DNA from: Hahella ganghwensis DSM 17046
GTDB taxonomy: Bacteria; Pseudomonadota; Gammaproteobacteria; Pseudomonadales; Oleiphilaceae
Length of the DNA: 64,000 bases
NCBI RefSeq assembly: GCF_000376785.1
Contig: NZ_AQXX01000119.1
Location: forward strand, 26,708 to 90,707
Reading direction: 5' to 3'
Made by a program: the position numbers and the translations under genes. This document shows positions 17,768 through 27,982 of the stretch, piece after piece (the stretch's first letter is position 1; each line of letters starts with the position of its first letter). The notes below the pieces were generated by a model, which had not been told where the DNA came from, ran no database searches, and was given only the letters and a program-made list of their open reading frames with translations.

Positions 17768-17800
17768 GAGGCTCGGAAGTTTGGTGGTCTTCCGAGCCTC
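17768..17800 (-). terminator. 12-bp stem-loop terminator of the small secreted protein gene
   Basis: GAGGCTCGGAAG (17768-17779) and CTTCCGAGCCTC (17789-17800) pair perfectly with a nine-base loop, starting 22 bases after the stop of the gene at 17823. The minus-strand tail has no T-run, but strength and position fit a transcription end that insulates the PspA operator. Confidence 0.6.
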
Positions 17801-17822
17801 TTTGGCGATACTGAGCGGGAGG

Positions 17823-18197
17823 TCAGCAGTTTGACCATTCGGGAGTATAGATGCAGCCGTCACCGGTTCCACCAACACCCCAGCGGCTGTTTCTGTCGTA
17901 ATGATTCCAGTTGCCGTGATTGTCGTAAGAGCCGCCACCACGTGTGGTGTTGTAGGCCACGTTGTTGTCGCTGATGCACCCACTGGTGCCAGTGGACTGG
18001 TTATACCAGCAGCCGGTGTTTTCATCGACAAGATATTGTCCGGGTGCAATATTTGTCCCGAAGCGTTGTTGCAGGGTATAGGCTTCGGTCAGGGTCAGCC
18101 AGCGGCCATTGATAGCGATATTTGAATTCTGCTCAGCAAATGTCAGTGAGCTGAGAGTAAGTAAGATGCCGGTTATGATGGTTAAGGGGGTTTTCAT
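17823..18197 (-). CDS. small secreted cysteine-containing protein
   Basis: The ATG at 18197 is used because GGAGGAG lies six bases upstream. The 124-residue product has a Sec signal peptide (MKTPLTIITGILLTLSSLTFA) and a mature part rich in G, N, Y and W. Four cysteines (GCWYNQ, SGCISD, DGCIYT and the final residue) could form two disulfides. A segment near the start of the mature protein reads NGRWLTLTEAYTLQQRFG. I do not recognise the family. It is monocistronic, with its own stem-loop downstream, and is divergent from the solute-binding protein gene. Confidence 0.7.
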   Translation of the reverse strand: MKTPLTIITGILLTLSSLTFAEQNSNIAINGRWLTLTEAYTLQQRFGTNIAPGQYLVDENTGCWYNQSTGTSGCISDNNVAYNTTRGGGSYDNHGNWNHYDRNSRWGVGGTGDGCIYTPEWSNC

Positions 18198-18534
18198 CAA
18201 GTGCTCCTCCCTTGTTTTAGTCCTCTGAGTTTAGGCCGCATTCTGATCCTGTAGTGAGTGCGCCAATTAAACCAGGGTATATGGTCCAGTTCGGTGGTGA
18301 GCCATATGAGGTCTGTTAAAGTAAGCGACCTTTTCTGTTGGGCGCCGTCAAATATAAAGCTATCGATTGTTTAAATTTTATACAATTTTACTATTGATGG
18401 GTTGACGAGCAAGCAGTAGGGTGATCCTGAAGTTCGAGGCAGTGGGGTCTATACTGATGGATGTTGCGCTGATGGTCTTGGAAATTCATCTATTGTCTGG
18501 ATGTTTATGATTTGGCGCTGACTAATTAAGGGAG
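18198..18534. other. divergent intergenic region
   Basis: This spacer of about 340 bases separates divergent genes. It has an AT-rich block around 18345-18405 that probably holds a promoter, but I cannot assign -35 and -10 boxes with confidence. No inverted repeat stands out and no small frame has a convincing ribosome site. Confidence 0.4.
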
Positions 18535-19308
18535 GTGCGATTGGCAAGGTTGCTTCTGTTTGTCATTGTTCTGCTGATACCGCCGGAGCTGTTGGCCCGT
18601 GATTTACTGATTGCGGGACCTCCCTGGACTCCGTTTCTTGATCCGGAGCATCCCAGAAAGGGGGTAGCGACAGAAATAGTGGTTACCTGTCTTGAGCGTG
18701 CGGGTTATCCGACAAAGGTGGTGATAAAGCCTTGGCCGAGAGTGTTGGCAGAAGCTGGTCGCGGGGATATCGACGCCTTGGTGGGGTTGTGGTTTAGTGC
18801 TGATCGGGCTGAGCTGTTTCATTATTCCAAACCCTATTATGTCAATGAAATCTATTTGTTCCGCCAGCGTGAGCGTCTGATAACCACGGCAAGCCTTCAG
18901 TCATTGCAGGGTATTAGTATTGGAGTCAGGCAAAACGCCCGTTATGGCAGCGAATTCGACAAGGCGGATTTCCTGCAAAAGGTTGAGTTGAATGAATTGA
19001 TCAACATTTTGCGAATGGTATCAGTGGGTCGTCTGGATGCCGGAGTCGGGGATCGACTGATTGTTCAGTCGCTGTTACAAACGGAACCTGGGCTGCGGGG
19101 TAAGTTGGTGTTCAGTGAGCCGGCATTGTCTCGAATGCCTTTGCATATGGCGGTGAGTCGCCGGAACTCTGAGCATCGTACTATTGTTAGTCGTTTTAAT
19201 GCTGCACTTCGCGAGATGTTGCAAGATGGAACTTTGGCGAACATCTACAGAAGTTGGGATATATCGCAATCTCCCGGGTTGGCTTTTCAGTACTCGAGTG
19301 AAGAGTAG
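18535..19308 (+). CDS. family 3 periplasmic solute-binding protein
   Basis: The 257-residue (255 if TTG at 18541 is used) product has a signal peptide ending ELLA and an SBP_bac_3 domain: LLIAGPPWTPFLDPEH, GVATEIVVTCLERAGY, and DIDALVGLWFSADRAELF. The TTG start has GGAGG five bases upstream, better spaced than the GTG at 18535. Such proteins bind amino acids or similar small polar molecules; stand-alone copies with this look are common in marine gammaproteobacteria and often lack an ABC permease. No transporter gene is adjacent, so its partner is unknown. It is convergent with the LysR gene. Confidence 0.84.
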   Translation: MRLARLLLFVIVLLIPPELLARDLLIAGPPWTPFLDPEHPRKGVATEIVVTCLERAGYPTKVVIKPWPRVLAEAGRGDIDALVGLWFSADRAELFHYSKPYYVNEIYLFRQRERLITTASLQSLQGISIGVRQNARYGSEFDKADFLQKVELNELINILRMVSVGRLDAGVGDRLIVQSLLQTEPGLRGKLVFSEPALSRMPLHMAVSRRNSEHRTIVSRFNAALREMLQDGTLANIYRSWDISQSPGLAFQYSSEE

Positions 19309-19324
19309 ATGTTCCATGGTAAGC

Positions 19325-20209
19325 TCAGGACCCCATTAAAGGCATGACATCTCCGCTCATCTGTTCAGATTCCGCAATAAACTGCATAAATCCAGAAACG
19401 GCTTCGGGTGTGTGTTGGCGATTATAGAATAGTCGCATCTGTACTGCTGACAGCTCAGGCAGATGTTCACTGGATTTAAATTGTCTTAAACCTTCCGGGA
19501 CGATACTTTCACCCAGGGCCGTGACGCCAAGTCCTGCAAGGACGCCAGCCCTGATACCGCTGTAGCTTGCACAGGTGTAGGCAATTCGCCAGGGGATTTC
19601 GGCGCGGTTCAGTGTCTGGATAATGCGGTGTCGATAGACGCACCCTTCTGGAGCAACGATCAGAGGGATAGGGTTTCGGGTATGGCAGGTGTGTTTGGGG
19701 CTGGTGACCCAAACCAGGTTTTCAGACCAGCCCTCAGTGGCGGCAATTGGTTCGAAACTGGTATTCAATGCGAAAACCAGGTCCAGAGAGCGTTGGCGGA
19801 ACCGTTCCATTAAATTAACGCTAAGATCGCAGGTCACTTTCAGTGCAACGCTAGGGTGAGCCTGGGCAAATTTCCCGAGGACTTCGGGTAAAAAGGAGCT
19901 TGCATACTCGTTTGGTATTCCCAGGCGCAGACAACCTTCCAGTTTGGGTCCGGAAAGTTTCACCATGACTTCCTTGTTCAACGACATGATGTCTCTGGCG
20001 TACTGCAACAGCATGGTTCCCTGGGGGGTTAGTTCCAGGCTTTTGTTGCTGCGGTTGAACAATGCAGAGCCGGTGATTTCCTCCAGTCGCTTGATCTGAA
20101 GGCTTACGGCAGGTTGGGATCGGCCCACAATATCGCCTGCCTGGGTGAATCCACCCTGTTCCGCAACGGCAATGAAAGTGTGCAGTAGTTCAGTCGGTAT
20201 ATAGTTCAT
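19325..20209 (-). CDS. LysR-family regulator divergent from the glycine operon
   Basis: The 294-residue protein has the N-terminal winged helix-turn-helix (LLHTFIAVAEQGGFTQAGDIV, then RSQPAVSLQIKRLEE) and a LysR effector domain with GCLRLGIPNEYASSFLPEVL. It is read divergently from gcvH across 203 bases, the usual layout when a LysR protein controls its neighbour. It may therefore sense glycine or serine status. In Pseudomonas aeruginosa the equivalent operon is controlled by the sigma-54 activator GcsR, so this would be a different control solution. The effector is not readable. Confidence 0.9.
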   Translation of the reverse strand: MNYIPTELLHTFIAVAEQGGFTQAGDIVGRSQPAVSLQIKRLEEITGSALFNRSNKSLELTPQGTMLLQYARDIMSLNKEVMVKLSGPKLEGCLRLGIPNEYASSFLPEVLGKFAQAHPSVALKVTCDLSVNLMERFRQRSLDLVFALNTSFEPIAATEGWSENLVWVTSPKHTCHTRNPIPLIVAPEGCVYRHRIIQTLNRAEIPWRIAYTCASYSGIRAGVLAGLGVTALGESIVPEGLRQFKSSEHLPELSAVQMRLFYNRQHTPEAVSGFMQFIAESEQMSGDVMPLMGS

Positions 20210-20268
20210 GGCGGCTATTAACTTTTTAAATCGCTATATTTTAACTATTAATTTAACAAATCCAAAGT

Positions 20269-20283
20269 GCAAGAGTATCTTGC
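20269..20283. promoter_or_regulatory. inverted repeat between the LysR gene and gcvH
   Basis: GCAAGA, three bases, TCTTGC: a perfect 6-bp dyad about 60 bases upstream of the LysR start and 130 upstream of gcvH. It is the best operator candidate in the divergent region. It does not have the T-N11-A form typical of LysR boxes, so binding is a guess. Confidence 0.4.
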
Positions 20284-20412
20284 GTTGCTAAGTTTGAATA
20301 ATAGTTTTTTAAAATGGCGGTCAAATTATCTGGCCCGGTTTATACGTAAGAAGCTGGGATAACCGACCAATCTGACTGTCGAAGTCTTGCCATCATAATT
20401 GGGAGTTTTTCT

Positions 20413-20787
20413 ATGAGTCGCACCTACTACACCAAAGATCACGAGTGGCTAACCCTGGAAAGCGATAACGTCGGCGTTGTCGGCATTACCGATTATGCCC
20501 AGGAGCAGCTCGGTGATCTGGTATTCGTTGAATTACCAGAGATTGACCGTGAAGTGGGTGCCGGTGAAGAAATCGGTGTCGTTGAATCTGTAAAGACAGC
20601 CGCTGATGTGAAATCTCCGGTCAGCGGCAAAGTTGTTGCCCAGAATGAAGCATTGGCAGATGCCCCTGAGTCGGTCAACGAATCCCCAATGGGTGAAGGC
20701 TGGATGTTCAAGATTGAATTGTCAGACGTGTCGGAGCTGGAAGGATTGTTGAGCGAAGAGCAATATCAGGAACTGATCGGAGGCTGA
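20413..20787 (+). CDS. gcvH: glycine cleavage system H protein
   Basis: The 124-residue lipoyl carrier of the glycine cleavage complex. The lipoylated lysine is K61 in [17 protein letters not shown], and the N-terminus YYTKDHEWL is typical. It shuttles the aminomethyl group between GcvP, GcvT and lipoamide dehydrogenase; no lpd gene is in the window. GGGAG lies seven bases before the ATG. It is the first gene of gcvH-gcvP-glyA-sdaA-gcvT, five bases ahead of gcvP. Confidence 0.97.
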   Translation: MSRTYYTKDHEWLTLESDNVGVVGITDYAQEQLGDLVFVELPEIDREVGAGEEIGVVESVKTAADVKSPVSGKVVAQNEALADAPESVNESPMGEGWMFKIELSDVSELEGLLSEEQYQELIGG

Positions 20788-20792
20788 TCGCT

Positions 20793-23663
20793 ATGAGCAA
20801 AATCCCATCCTACGCCGAACTGGCGCAGAACGACGCGTTCGTGCCCCGGCACATCGGGCCGAATGCCAATGATATTCAGGCAATGCTTGAAGTCCTTGGG
20901 GTTGATAGTGTTGATGCACTGATCGACAACACTGTTCCTGCCACTATTCGCAATCCTAACCCCCTGAACCTGGCACCAGCTGTTACAGAAGACAAAGTTC
21001 TGGAAGAACTGAAAGGCTATGCAGACCGCAATAAAGTATATAAGAGCTTTATTGGTGCAGGTTACTATCGCACAATCACGCCTGCTGTAATCCAGCGCAA
21101 TATCCTTGAAAACCCTGCCTGGTATACCGCATACACGCCTTACCAGCCGGAGATTTCCCAGGGGCGTCTGGAAGCTCTATTGAATTTCCAGACCATGATT
21201 GCTGACCTCACAGGAATGGAAATCGCCAATGCCTCCCTGCTGGATGAGGCAACAGCGGCAGCAGAAGCGATGGCACTTTGCCGTCGGATGAACACCAAGA
21301 ACAAAAGTCTGAACTTCTTTGTGGCAGATGACTGCCATCCTCAAACCATTGAGGTGGTCAAAGGTCGGGCGGCTCCACTAGACATTAATGTCATTGTGGC
21401 ACCGGCGGAACAAGCTTCCCAACATGATAGCTTTGCCGTTCTTCTGCAATATCCCGGAACCTTTGGTGATGTTCGTGACTACAAGGATCTGATCAAGCAG
21501 TGCCACGATAAGTCCGTTCAGGTCATTATGGCGGCCGATATTCTGGCTCTGACAATGCTGACTTCACCGGGAGAGCTTGGTGCTGATGTGGCGGTTGGGT
21601 CCAGTCAGCGCTTTGGTGTGCCTCTGTTCTTCGGAGGACCTCATGCCGCGTATATGGCGACCAAGGATCAATTCCGTCGCTCGTTGCCGGGCCGTCTGGT
21701 CGGTGTTTCTATCGACAGTAATGGTGAATCCGCCTACCGTCTGGCATTGCAGACTCGCGAACAGCACATCCGTCGCCAGAATGCGACCTCCAACATTTGT
21801 ACAGCACAGGCGCTGCTTGCCGTTATCGCATCCATGTACGCGTGTTATCACGGCCCTGAAGGACTGAAGCGAATTGCACAGCGGATTCATCGCCTGGCAT
21901 GCAGCCTGAAGCAAGGTCTGCAAGCCGCTAGCTTTGACGGTATGCCTGAACATTTCTTCGATACTCTGACTGTCTCAACCGGAGACAAGACCGACGCAAT
22001 TTATAACGCTGCGCTGGCTGCGGAAATGAACTTGCGCCGGGTGGGAGATGATCGTCTTGGTATTTCTCTGGATGAGACCACAACTGCGGAAGATGTTGTT
22101 ACTCTGCTGAAAGTGTTTGGTCAGAGTGAGTCTACAGTCGAAGGCTTGAATCTGGATACAGTGGCTACTGCCATTCCGGCTTCTCTGGAGCGCACCTCGC
22201 CATATCTGGAGCACCCTGTTTTCAGTCAGCATCACTCAGAAACAGCCATGTTGCGTTACCTGCGCTCTCTGGCGGACAAGGACCTTGCGCTTGATCGCAC
22301 AATGATTCCGCTGGGCTCCTGTACCATGAAGCTGAATGCAACCACCGAAATGATGCCGGTCAGCTGGCCAGAGTTCTGTGATATTCACCCGTTTGTGCCA
22401 CTGGACCAGTCCGAAGGCTATCGGGATATGATCGCCAGCCTGGAAGATATGCTGTGTGAGGCGACGGGTTATGATGCCTGCTCATTGCAGCCGAATGCCG
22501 GCTCCCAGGGTGAGTATGCCGGGTTGTTGGCAATTCGTGCCTACCACGTCAGCCGTGGTGAAGGTCAGCGGAACGTCTGCCTGATCCCAAGCTCTGCCCA
22601 TGGAACCAACCCCGCCTCCGCCCAAATGGTAGGAATGAAGGTTGTGGTCGTGGCTTGTGACAGCAAAGGCAACGTTGACCTGAACGATCTGCGGGAAAAA
22701 GCTGAAAAACACAGCGAAGATCTTGCTGCGATCATGGTGACCTATCCGTCGACTCACGGAGTATTTGAGGAAGGTATTCGCGAAGTCTGCGATATCATTC
22801 ATCACCATGGTGGCCAGGTATACATTGACGGCGCCAACCTGAACGCGATGGTTGGCCTGTGTCAGCCTGGTAAGTTCGGTGGCGACGTGTCCCACCTGAA
22901 CCTGCATAAGACATTCTGTATCCCTCATGGAGGCGGTGGTCCTGGTGTTGGTCCGGTGGCGGTTGCTGAGCATCTGGCCCCATTCCTTCCAGGACACCCA
23001 TTGTTGGTTTCTCAGAGCAAGGAACGTATCGATCCTGTGTCGGCGGCTCCTTATGGAAGTGCAGGCATTCTGCCTATCTCCTGGACCTATATGCGTATGA
23101 TGGGGCCGCAAGGCCTGGCGGAAGCTTCGCGGATTGCTATTCTGAGCGCGAACTATGTCAGCAAGCGCCTGTCTGAGCATTACCCGGTACTGTACACCGG
23201 TACAAACGGTTACGTGGCTCACGAATGTATCGTGGATATGCGTGGTTTCAAAGACAGCGTTGGCGTCACTGTTGATGATATTGCCAAGCGTTTGATCGAC
23301 TTTGGTTTCCATGCTCCTACCATGTCTTTCCCGGTTCCGGGAACCTTAATGATTGAGCCAACAGAGAGTGAGTCCAAAGAAGAACTGGACCGTTTCTGTG
23401 ATGCGATGATTGCAATTCGCGAGGAAATCCGTGCTGTTGAGCGTGGAGAGTACAGCATCGATAGCAGTCCGTTGCGTATGGCACCTCACACTACCCGTGA
23501 TCTGGTAGGTGAGTGGAATCGCCCTTACACCCGCGAACAAGGTGTATTTCCGGTGGCAAGCCTGCCCGCCGATAAATACTGGTGTCCTGTGGGTCGTATC
23601 GACAATGTCTATGGCGACCGGAACCTGGTTTGTTCCTGTCCTTCAATGAGTGACTACGAGTAG
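20793..23663 (+). CDS. gcvP: glycine dehydrogenase (decarboxylating), P protein
   Basis: The 956-residue PLP enzyme decarboxylates glycine and passes the aminomethyl group to GcvH. Both halves of the fused homodimer-type P protein are present: [17 protein letters not shown] at the start, and the PLP lysine K706 in [20 protein letters not shown]. The end, [19 protein letters not shown], is complete. Length is normal for the single-chain bacterial form. It is five bases after gcvH. The 179-base gap to glyA holds a strong stem-loop. Confidence 0.97.
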   Translation: MSKIPSYAELAQNDAFVPRHIGPNANDIQAMLEVLGVDSVDALIDNTVPATIRNPNPLNLAPAVTEDKVLEELKGYADRNKVYKSFIGAGYYRTITPAVIQRNILENPAWYTAYTPYQPEISQGRLEALLNFQTMIADLTGMEIANASLLDEATAAAEAMALCRRMNTKNKSLNFFVADDCHPQTIEVVKGRAAPLDINVIVAPAEQASQHDSFAVLLQYPGTFGDVRDYKDLIKQCHDKSVQVIMAADILALTMLTSPGELGADVAVGSSQRFGVPLFFGGPHAAYMATKDQFRRSLPGRLVGVSIDSNGESAYRLALQTREQHIRRQNATSNICTAQALLAVIASMYACYHGPEGLKRIAQRIHRLACSLKQGLQAASFDGMPEHFFDTLTVSTGDKTDAIYNAALAAEMNLRRVGDDRLGISLDETTTAEDVVTLLKVFGQSESTVEGLNLDTVATAIPASLERTSPYLEHPVFSQHHSETAMLRYLRSLADKDLALDRTMIPLGSCTMKLNATTEMMPVSWPEFCDIHPFVPLDQSEGYRDMIASLEDMLCEATGYDACSLQPNAGSQGEYAGLLAIRAYHVSRGEGQRNVCLIPSSAHGTNPASAQMVGMKVVVVACDSKGNVDLNDLREKAEKHSEDLAAIMVTYPSTHGVFEEGIREVCDIIHHHGGQVYIDGANLNAMVGLCQPGKFGGDVSHLNLHKTFCIPHGGGGPGVGPVAVAEHLAPFLPGHPLLVSQSKERIDPVSAAPYGSAGILPISWTYMRMMGPQGLAEASRIAILSANYVSKRLSEHYPVLYTGTNGYVAHECIVDMRGFKDSVGVTVDDIAKRLIDFGFHAPTMSFPVPGTLMIEPTESESKEELDRFCDAMIAIREEIRAVERGEYSIDSSPLRMAPHTTRDLVGEWNRPYTREQGVFPVASLPADKYWCPVGRIDNVYGDRNLVCSCPSMSDYE

Positions 23664-23738
23664 CTGATTGCTTTTCGTTAGTCACCGGTAGGTCGTAACC
23701 AGACCGGTAATTCTTACAAAAATTCGAACCGGAAACAC

Positions 23739-23775
23739 CGGTGCTCCCTTGCTGATAACGCGGCAGGGAGCACCG
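23739..23775 (+). other. strong intercistronic stem-loop between gcvP and glyA
   Basis: CGGTGCTCCCT (23739-23749) and AGGGAGCACCG (23765-23775) pair perfectly over 11 bases, with a further TGC/GC pairing above a one-base bulge. There is no T-run, so partial termination or message protection inside the operon is more likely than full termination. It does not match the glycine riboswitch consensus. Confidence 0.6.
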
Positions 23776-23842
23776 TGCCTGAATATCGCGGGAATCGACC
23801 CAGGCGGAAGGCGTTTCCACTGAATCCGAGAGGAGCTACATC

Positions 23843-25108
23843 ATGTTTAATGAAGATATGAATATTGCGGATTTCGATCCCCAACTGGCCGCGGCCATGC
23901 AGTCTGAACGGCAACGTCAGGAGGAGCATATCGAGTTGATTGCTTCAGAAAACTACGTCAGCCCACGCGTGATGGAAGCTCAGGGAAGCGAACTAACCAA
24001 CAAGTACGCCGAAGGTTATCCAAGCAAGCGCTACTACGGCGGTTGTGAGTTTGTCGATGTCGCCGAACAACTGGCGATCGACCGTGCCAAAGAACTGTTT
24101 GGTGCAGATTACGCGAATGTTCAACCACATTCCGGCTCACAAGCCAATGCGGGCGTCTACATGGCGCTGATCAAGCCAGGAGATACGATTCTGGGTATGA
24201 GCCTGGACCACGGTGGGCACTTGACTCACGGTGCCAAGCCAAACTTTTCCGGGAAGATCTATAACGCCATTCAGTATGGATTAAATCCTGAAACCGGTGA
24301 GATCGACTACGATCAGGTTGAGGCGCTTGCTCAGGAGCATAAGCCCAAGCTGATAATCGCAGGATTTTCTGCCTACTCCCGCATTATTGACTGGCAACGC
24401 TTCCGCGACATTGCTGACAGTGTCGGTGCTTATCTGGTGGTGGACATGGCGCATATCGCCGGTCTGGTTGCCGCAGGTCTTTACCCGAGCCCGGTTCAGA
24501 TTGCAGACGTCACCACGACGACCACACACAAGACCCTTCGTGGGCCCCGTGGTGGATTGATACTGGCGAAATCCAATCCTGAAATTGAGAAGAAGCTGCA
24601 ATCCTTGATTTTCCCAGGTATTCAGGGTGGTCCACTGATGCATGTGATTGCCGCCAAAGCGGTTGCTTTCAAAGAAGCGTTAGAGCCTGAATTCAAGGAT
24701 TATCAGAAGCAGGTGATTGCCAATGCCAAAGCCATGGCCACGACCATGATTACCCGTGGCTACAAAATCGTCAGTGGTGGAACTGATGATCATCTATTCC
24801 TGGTGGACCTGATCGATAAGGGGATTACCGGAAAAGATGCAGACGCTGCACTGGAGAAAGCCCATATCACGGTGAACAAGAATACAGTGCCGAATGATCC
24901 GCAGTCGCCTTTTGTGACTTCCGGTCTGAGAATCGGTACTCCGTGTATTACCACTCGTGGCTTCAAAGAAACTGAGGCGAAAGAGCTGGCGAACTGGATC
25001 TGCGATGTGCTTGAAGACATCAACAACGAGTCTGTTATCGCTACCGTCCGGGAAAAAGTGGGAGAGATCTGCCGTCGATTCCCGGTATATGGCCGTAAGA
25101 TTTCCTGA
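23843..25108 (+). CDS. glyA: serine hydroxymethyltransferase
   Basis: The 421-residue PLP enzyme interconverts glycine plus methylene-THF and serine plus THF. The PLP lysine is K230 in [25 protein letters not shown] and [15 protein letters not shown] are intact. GAGAGGAG precedes the ATG. Inside this operon it uses the methylene-THF from the cleavage system to make serine from a second glycine, feeding sdaA. A second, biosynthetic glyA probably exists elsewhere in the genome, as in pseudomonads. Confidence 0.97.
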   Translation: MFNEDMNIADFDPQLAAAMQSERQRQEEHIELIASENYVSPRVMEAQGSELTNKYAEGYPSKRYYGGCEFVDVAEQLAIDRAKELFGADYANVQPHSGSQANAGVYMALIKPGDTILGMSLDHGGHLTHGAKPNFSGKIYNAIQYGLNPETGEIDYDQVEALAQEHKPKLIIAGFSAYSRIIDWQRFRDIADSVGAYLVVDMAHIAGLVAAGLYPSPVQIADVTTTTTHKTLRGPRGGLILAKSNPEIEKKLQSLIFPGIQGGPLMHVIAAKAVAFKEALEPEFKDYQKQVIANAKAMATTMITRGYKIVSGGTDDHLFLVDLIDKGITGKDADAALEKAHITVNKNTVPNDPQSPFVTSGLRIGTPCITTRGFKETEAKELANWICDVLEDINNESVIATVREKVGEICRRFPVYGRKIS

Positions 25109-25198
25109 GCTGATCAGGTAATCCAATAAATCCAACGAGTGTGGGTGTAAAATAATGACAATCGTTCATTCGAAACCATTATCGGGGAGAGGATGATT

Positions 25199-26578
25199 AT
25201 GGCCGTTAGCGTATTTGATCTTTTCAAAATCGGTATCGGCCCATCCAGTTCGCATACTGTAGGGCCGATGAAAGCTGTTCTGTTGTTTCTCCAGGGGTTG
25301 GAGAAAGACGGCAATCTGAATGATGTGGTAACACTGAAAGCGGAACTCTTCGGCTCTCTGGCGGCGACGGGTAAAGGTCACGGATCAGACAAAGCTGTGA
25401 TGCTCGGCATTGAGGGAGATACACCGGAAGACGTGGATACCTCCTCCGTTGAGTCTCGTATTGAGAACATCAGAAGCAGTAAGAAAATTAAGCTGCTGGG
25501 TGTACGTGAGATCGATTTTATCGAGTCCGAACATCTGGTGATGAATAAACGGGCCAGTCTGCCCTACCATCCCAATGGCATGCGCTTTACTGCGTTCGGT
25601 GACGGTGGCATCGCATTAAGAACCCGCCTTTACTATTCCGTAGGTGGCGGCTTTGTTCTTGATGAGCAGGCGGCCGGGGATAGCAAAATCGTTGCCGACT
25701 CGACGCCGGTCCCCTATGAATTCACTAATGCCGCGCAATTGCTCAAACACTGTCATGATAACAGTCTGAGTATCAGTCAAGTCATGATGGAAAATGAAAA
25801 GGTTTGGCGCAGCGAGGAAGAGGTTCGAGCAGGTTTGCTCAATATCTGGCACGTCATGCAGGAATGCGTTGATCGTGGCTGCAAGACCGAAGGCATTCTT
25901 CCCGGCGGCCTGAAGGTCAAACGCCGGGCAGCTGAACTTTATCGCAAGTTGATCCATCGTCCGGAAGCGGCCATGCGAGATCCTCTTAATGTGATGGATT
26001 GGGTCAATCTCTACGCCCTGGCGGTCAATGAAGAAAATGCTGCCGGCGGCAGGGTCGTCACGGCGCCGACCAATGGTGCTGCGGGTATTATCCCTGCTGT
26101 CCTGCATTACTATGATCGTTTTGTCTCCTCTTCTTCTGAAGACGGCATTGTGCGCTTCCTCCTGACAGCAGGAGCAATCGGTGTGCTTTATAAGGAAGGG
26201 GCGTCCATTTCCGGAGCTGAAGTGGGATGCCAGGGTGAAGTGGGGGTGGCTTGCTCAATGGCAGCTGGTGCACTGGCCGAAGTTACCGGTGGTACGCCTG
26301 ATCAAGTGGAAAACGCGGCAGAAATTGGTATGGAGCACAATCTCGGATTGACCTGTGACCCTATTGGCGGGCTGGTTCAGATTCCCTGTATTGAACGCAA
26401 TGCCATGGGAGCGATTAAAGCGTTGAATGCCTCTCGTATGGCGTTACGCGGTGATGGTCATCACTTTGTTTCCCTCGACAAGGTAATCAAGACCATGAAG
26501 GCCACCGGTGCCGATATGAAAACGAAGTACAAAGAAACCGCCCGGGGTGGATTGGCGGTTAACGTAATTGAATGTTAA
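25199..26578 (+). CDS. sdaA: L-serine ammonia-lyase, single-chain iron-sulfur type
   Basis: The enzyme converts L-serine to pyruvate and ammonia with a [4Fe-4S] cluster. The start at 25199 ([20 protein letters not shown]) is preferred over an ATG at 25193 because GGGAGAGG is better spaced and the family begins this way. It gives 459 residues. Cluster cysteines are visible in [16 protein letters not shown] and in [18 protein letters not shown]. It sits between glyA and gcvT (17 bases to the next start) and provides the exit of glycine carbon to central metabolism. Confidence 0.96.
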   Translation: MAVSVFDLFKIGIGPSSSHTVGPMKAVLLFLQGLEKDGNLNDVVTLKAELFGSLAATGKGHGSDKAVMLGIEGDTPEDVDTSSVESRIENIRSSKKIKLLGVREIDFIESEHLVMNKRASLPYHPNGMRFTAFGDGGIALRTRLYYSVGGGFVLDEQAAGDSKIVADSTPVPYEFTNAAQLLKHCHDNSLSISQVMMENEKVWRSEEEVRAGLLNIWHVMQECVDRGCKTEGILPGGLKVKRRAAELYRKLIHRPEAAMRDPLNVMDWVNLYALAVNEENAAGGRVVTAPTNGAAGIIPAVLHYYDRFVSSSSEDGIVRFLLTAGAIGVLYKEGASISGAEVGCQGEVGVACSMAAGALAEVTGGTPDQVENAAEIGMEHNLGLTCDPIGGLVQIPCIERNAMGAIKALNASRMALRGDGHHFVSLDKVIKTMKATGADMKTKYKETARGGLAVNVIEC

Positions 26579-26595
26579 GCCGAAGGAGCTGACAG

Positions 26596-27717
26596 ATGGC
26601 TGAATCCAGCACTGCATTAAAAACACCACTGTATGATCTGCACATGGAACTGGGAGCCAAGATGGTTGAGTTTGCCGGATATATGATGCCGGTATCTTAC
26701 CCTGCAGGCATTATCAAGGAACATACGCACACCCGGGAAAAAGCCGGTCTGTTTGACGTATCTCACATGGGGCAGGTGAAACTGATCGGCTCCGGTGCGG
26801 CCGAAGCTCTGGAGACCCTGGTACCTGGTGATGTTGTCGGGCTGGCTCCAGGTGAGCAGCGCTACACGTTGTTCACTAACGAAAAGGGTGGGATTCTCGA
26901 TGATCTCATGGTGACCAATGACGGTGAATCACTGTTTCTGGTGGTGAATGCGGCCTGTAAAGATCAGGACATTGCTCACCTGAAGCAGCATCTGAGTGAT
27001 CATTGTGAAATCAAGGTACTTGAAGATCGTGCACTTCTGGCATTGCAGGGCCCGGCAGCAGCGAAAGTGATGGAGTCTTTTGCTCCGGAACTGAACAAGC
27101 TGACTTTTATGAAGGGCGCCTATGCGAGCCTTAATGGAGCGGAGTGCTTTGTCACCCGGTCCGGCTATACCGGTGAAGATGGTTTTGAGATTTCTGTACC
27201 TGCTGACGAATGTGAAGCGCTGGCGCGTGCACTGCTGGCTCATGAGGAAGTCGAGCCAATCGGCCTTGGTGCTCGTGATTCATTGCGCCTGGAAGCCGGT
27301 TTGTGCCTGTATGGACATGACCTGAATACCGAAACCAATCTGGTGGAAGGCAACCTGAAATGGGTTCTGTCCAAACCACGTCGTTCAGGTGAAGCTCGTG
27401 AAGGCGGATTCCCCGGAGCTGCTGAAACTCTGAAGCAATTTGCAGAAGGCAGCAGCCGTAAGCGTGTCGGCATTCAACCTGAAGGTCGCGCTCCTGTTCG
27501 TGAAGGGGCGGAAATTCAGACATTGGATGGTGAAAAGATCGGTGAAATCACCAGTGGTGGTTTTGGGCCAACAGTCGGAAAACCTGTTGCCATGGGTTAT
27601 GTCAGCTCAGAATACGCTGCCGTCGGTAGCAAATTAAAAGTGATATTGAGAGGCAGGGAAATTGCCGCGGAAGTGGTGCCGGCCATCTTTGTTGAGCACC
27701 GGTATTTCCGAGGCTAG
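26596..27717 (+). CDS. gcvT: aminomethyltransferase, glycine cleavage T protein
   Basis: The 373-residue THF-dependent enzyme releases ammonia from the aminomethyl-lipoyl H protein and forms methylene-THF. Family features: LYDLHMELGAKMVEFAGYMM at the start, LFDVSHMGQVKL, and RSGYTGEDGFEISVP. GAAGGAG lies before the start. Last gene of the operon, followed by a clear stem-loop at 27831. Having gcvT last and separated by glyA and sdaA differs from the gcvTHP order of E. coli. Confidence 0.96.
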   Translation: MAESSTALKTPLYDLHMELGAKMVEFAGYMMPVSYPAGIIKEHTHTREKAGLFDVSHMGQVKLIGSGAAEALETLVPGDVVGLAPGEQRYTLFTNEKGGILDDLMVTNDGESLFLVVNAACKDQDIAHLKQHLSDHCEIKVLEDRALLALQGPAAAKVMESFAPELNKLTFMKGAYASLNGAECFVTRSGYTGEDGFEISVPADECEALARALLAHEEVEPIGLGARDSLRLEAGLCLYGHDLNTETNLVEGNLKWVLSKPRRSGEAREGGFPGAAETLKQFAEGSSRKRVGIQPEGRAPVREGAEIQTLDGEKIGEITSGGFGPTVGKPVAMGYVSSEYAAVGSKLKVILRGREIAAEVVPAIFVEHRYFRG

Positions 27718-27830
27718 GCCCGACGCTCGATTCACATGACAGGGTCGTTTACCTGGTGGTTGCCAGATTGGTTGATTGGCGGTTGATTGTCTGCGCAGCT
27801 GAAACTATAAGGTGACACACCAGACCCTTT

Positions 27831-27861
27831 AGGCAGAGTGGGGCGAAAGCCCGCTCTGCCT
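27831..27861 (+). terminator. terminator of the glycine operon
   Basis: AGGCAGAG (27831-27838) pairs with CTCTGCCT (27854-27861); inside is a GGGC-GAAA-GCCC hairpin with a stable tetraloop. It lies about 110 bases after gcvT and before the next plus-strand gene. The T-tail is weak. Confidence 0.65.
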
Positions 27862-27982
27862 GTTCTGCTATGGATTGTCTTCATTAAATCTCGCTTAACT
27901 GATGGCGTCATATCTTGTTCTTCATCTTCAAGCCTGTCAGTATGTTTTGCAGTTTTATGTCAGAAGTTGATGGATTGTCCGG

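Noticed and set aside
20376..20395. Sigma-54 (-24/-12) promoter before gcvH
   Set aside because: CTGTCGAAGTCTTGCC has the TTGC half but lacks the essential GG of the -24 element.
20210..20412. Glycine riboswitch upstream of gcvH
   Set aside because: Neither aptamer's conserved core nor the tandem arrangement is visible; the region is mostly AT-rich with one short dyad.
22482..23312. 276-codon minus-strand frame opposite gcvP
   Set aside because: Antisense shadow of a highly conserved enzyme gene; no ribosome site and no recognisable sequence.
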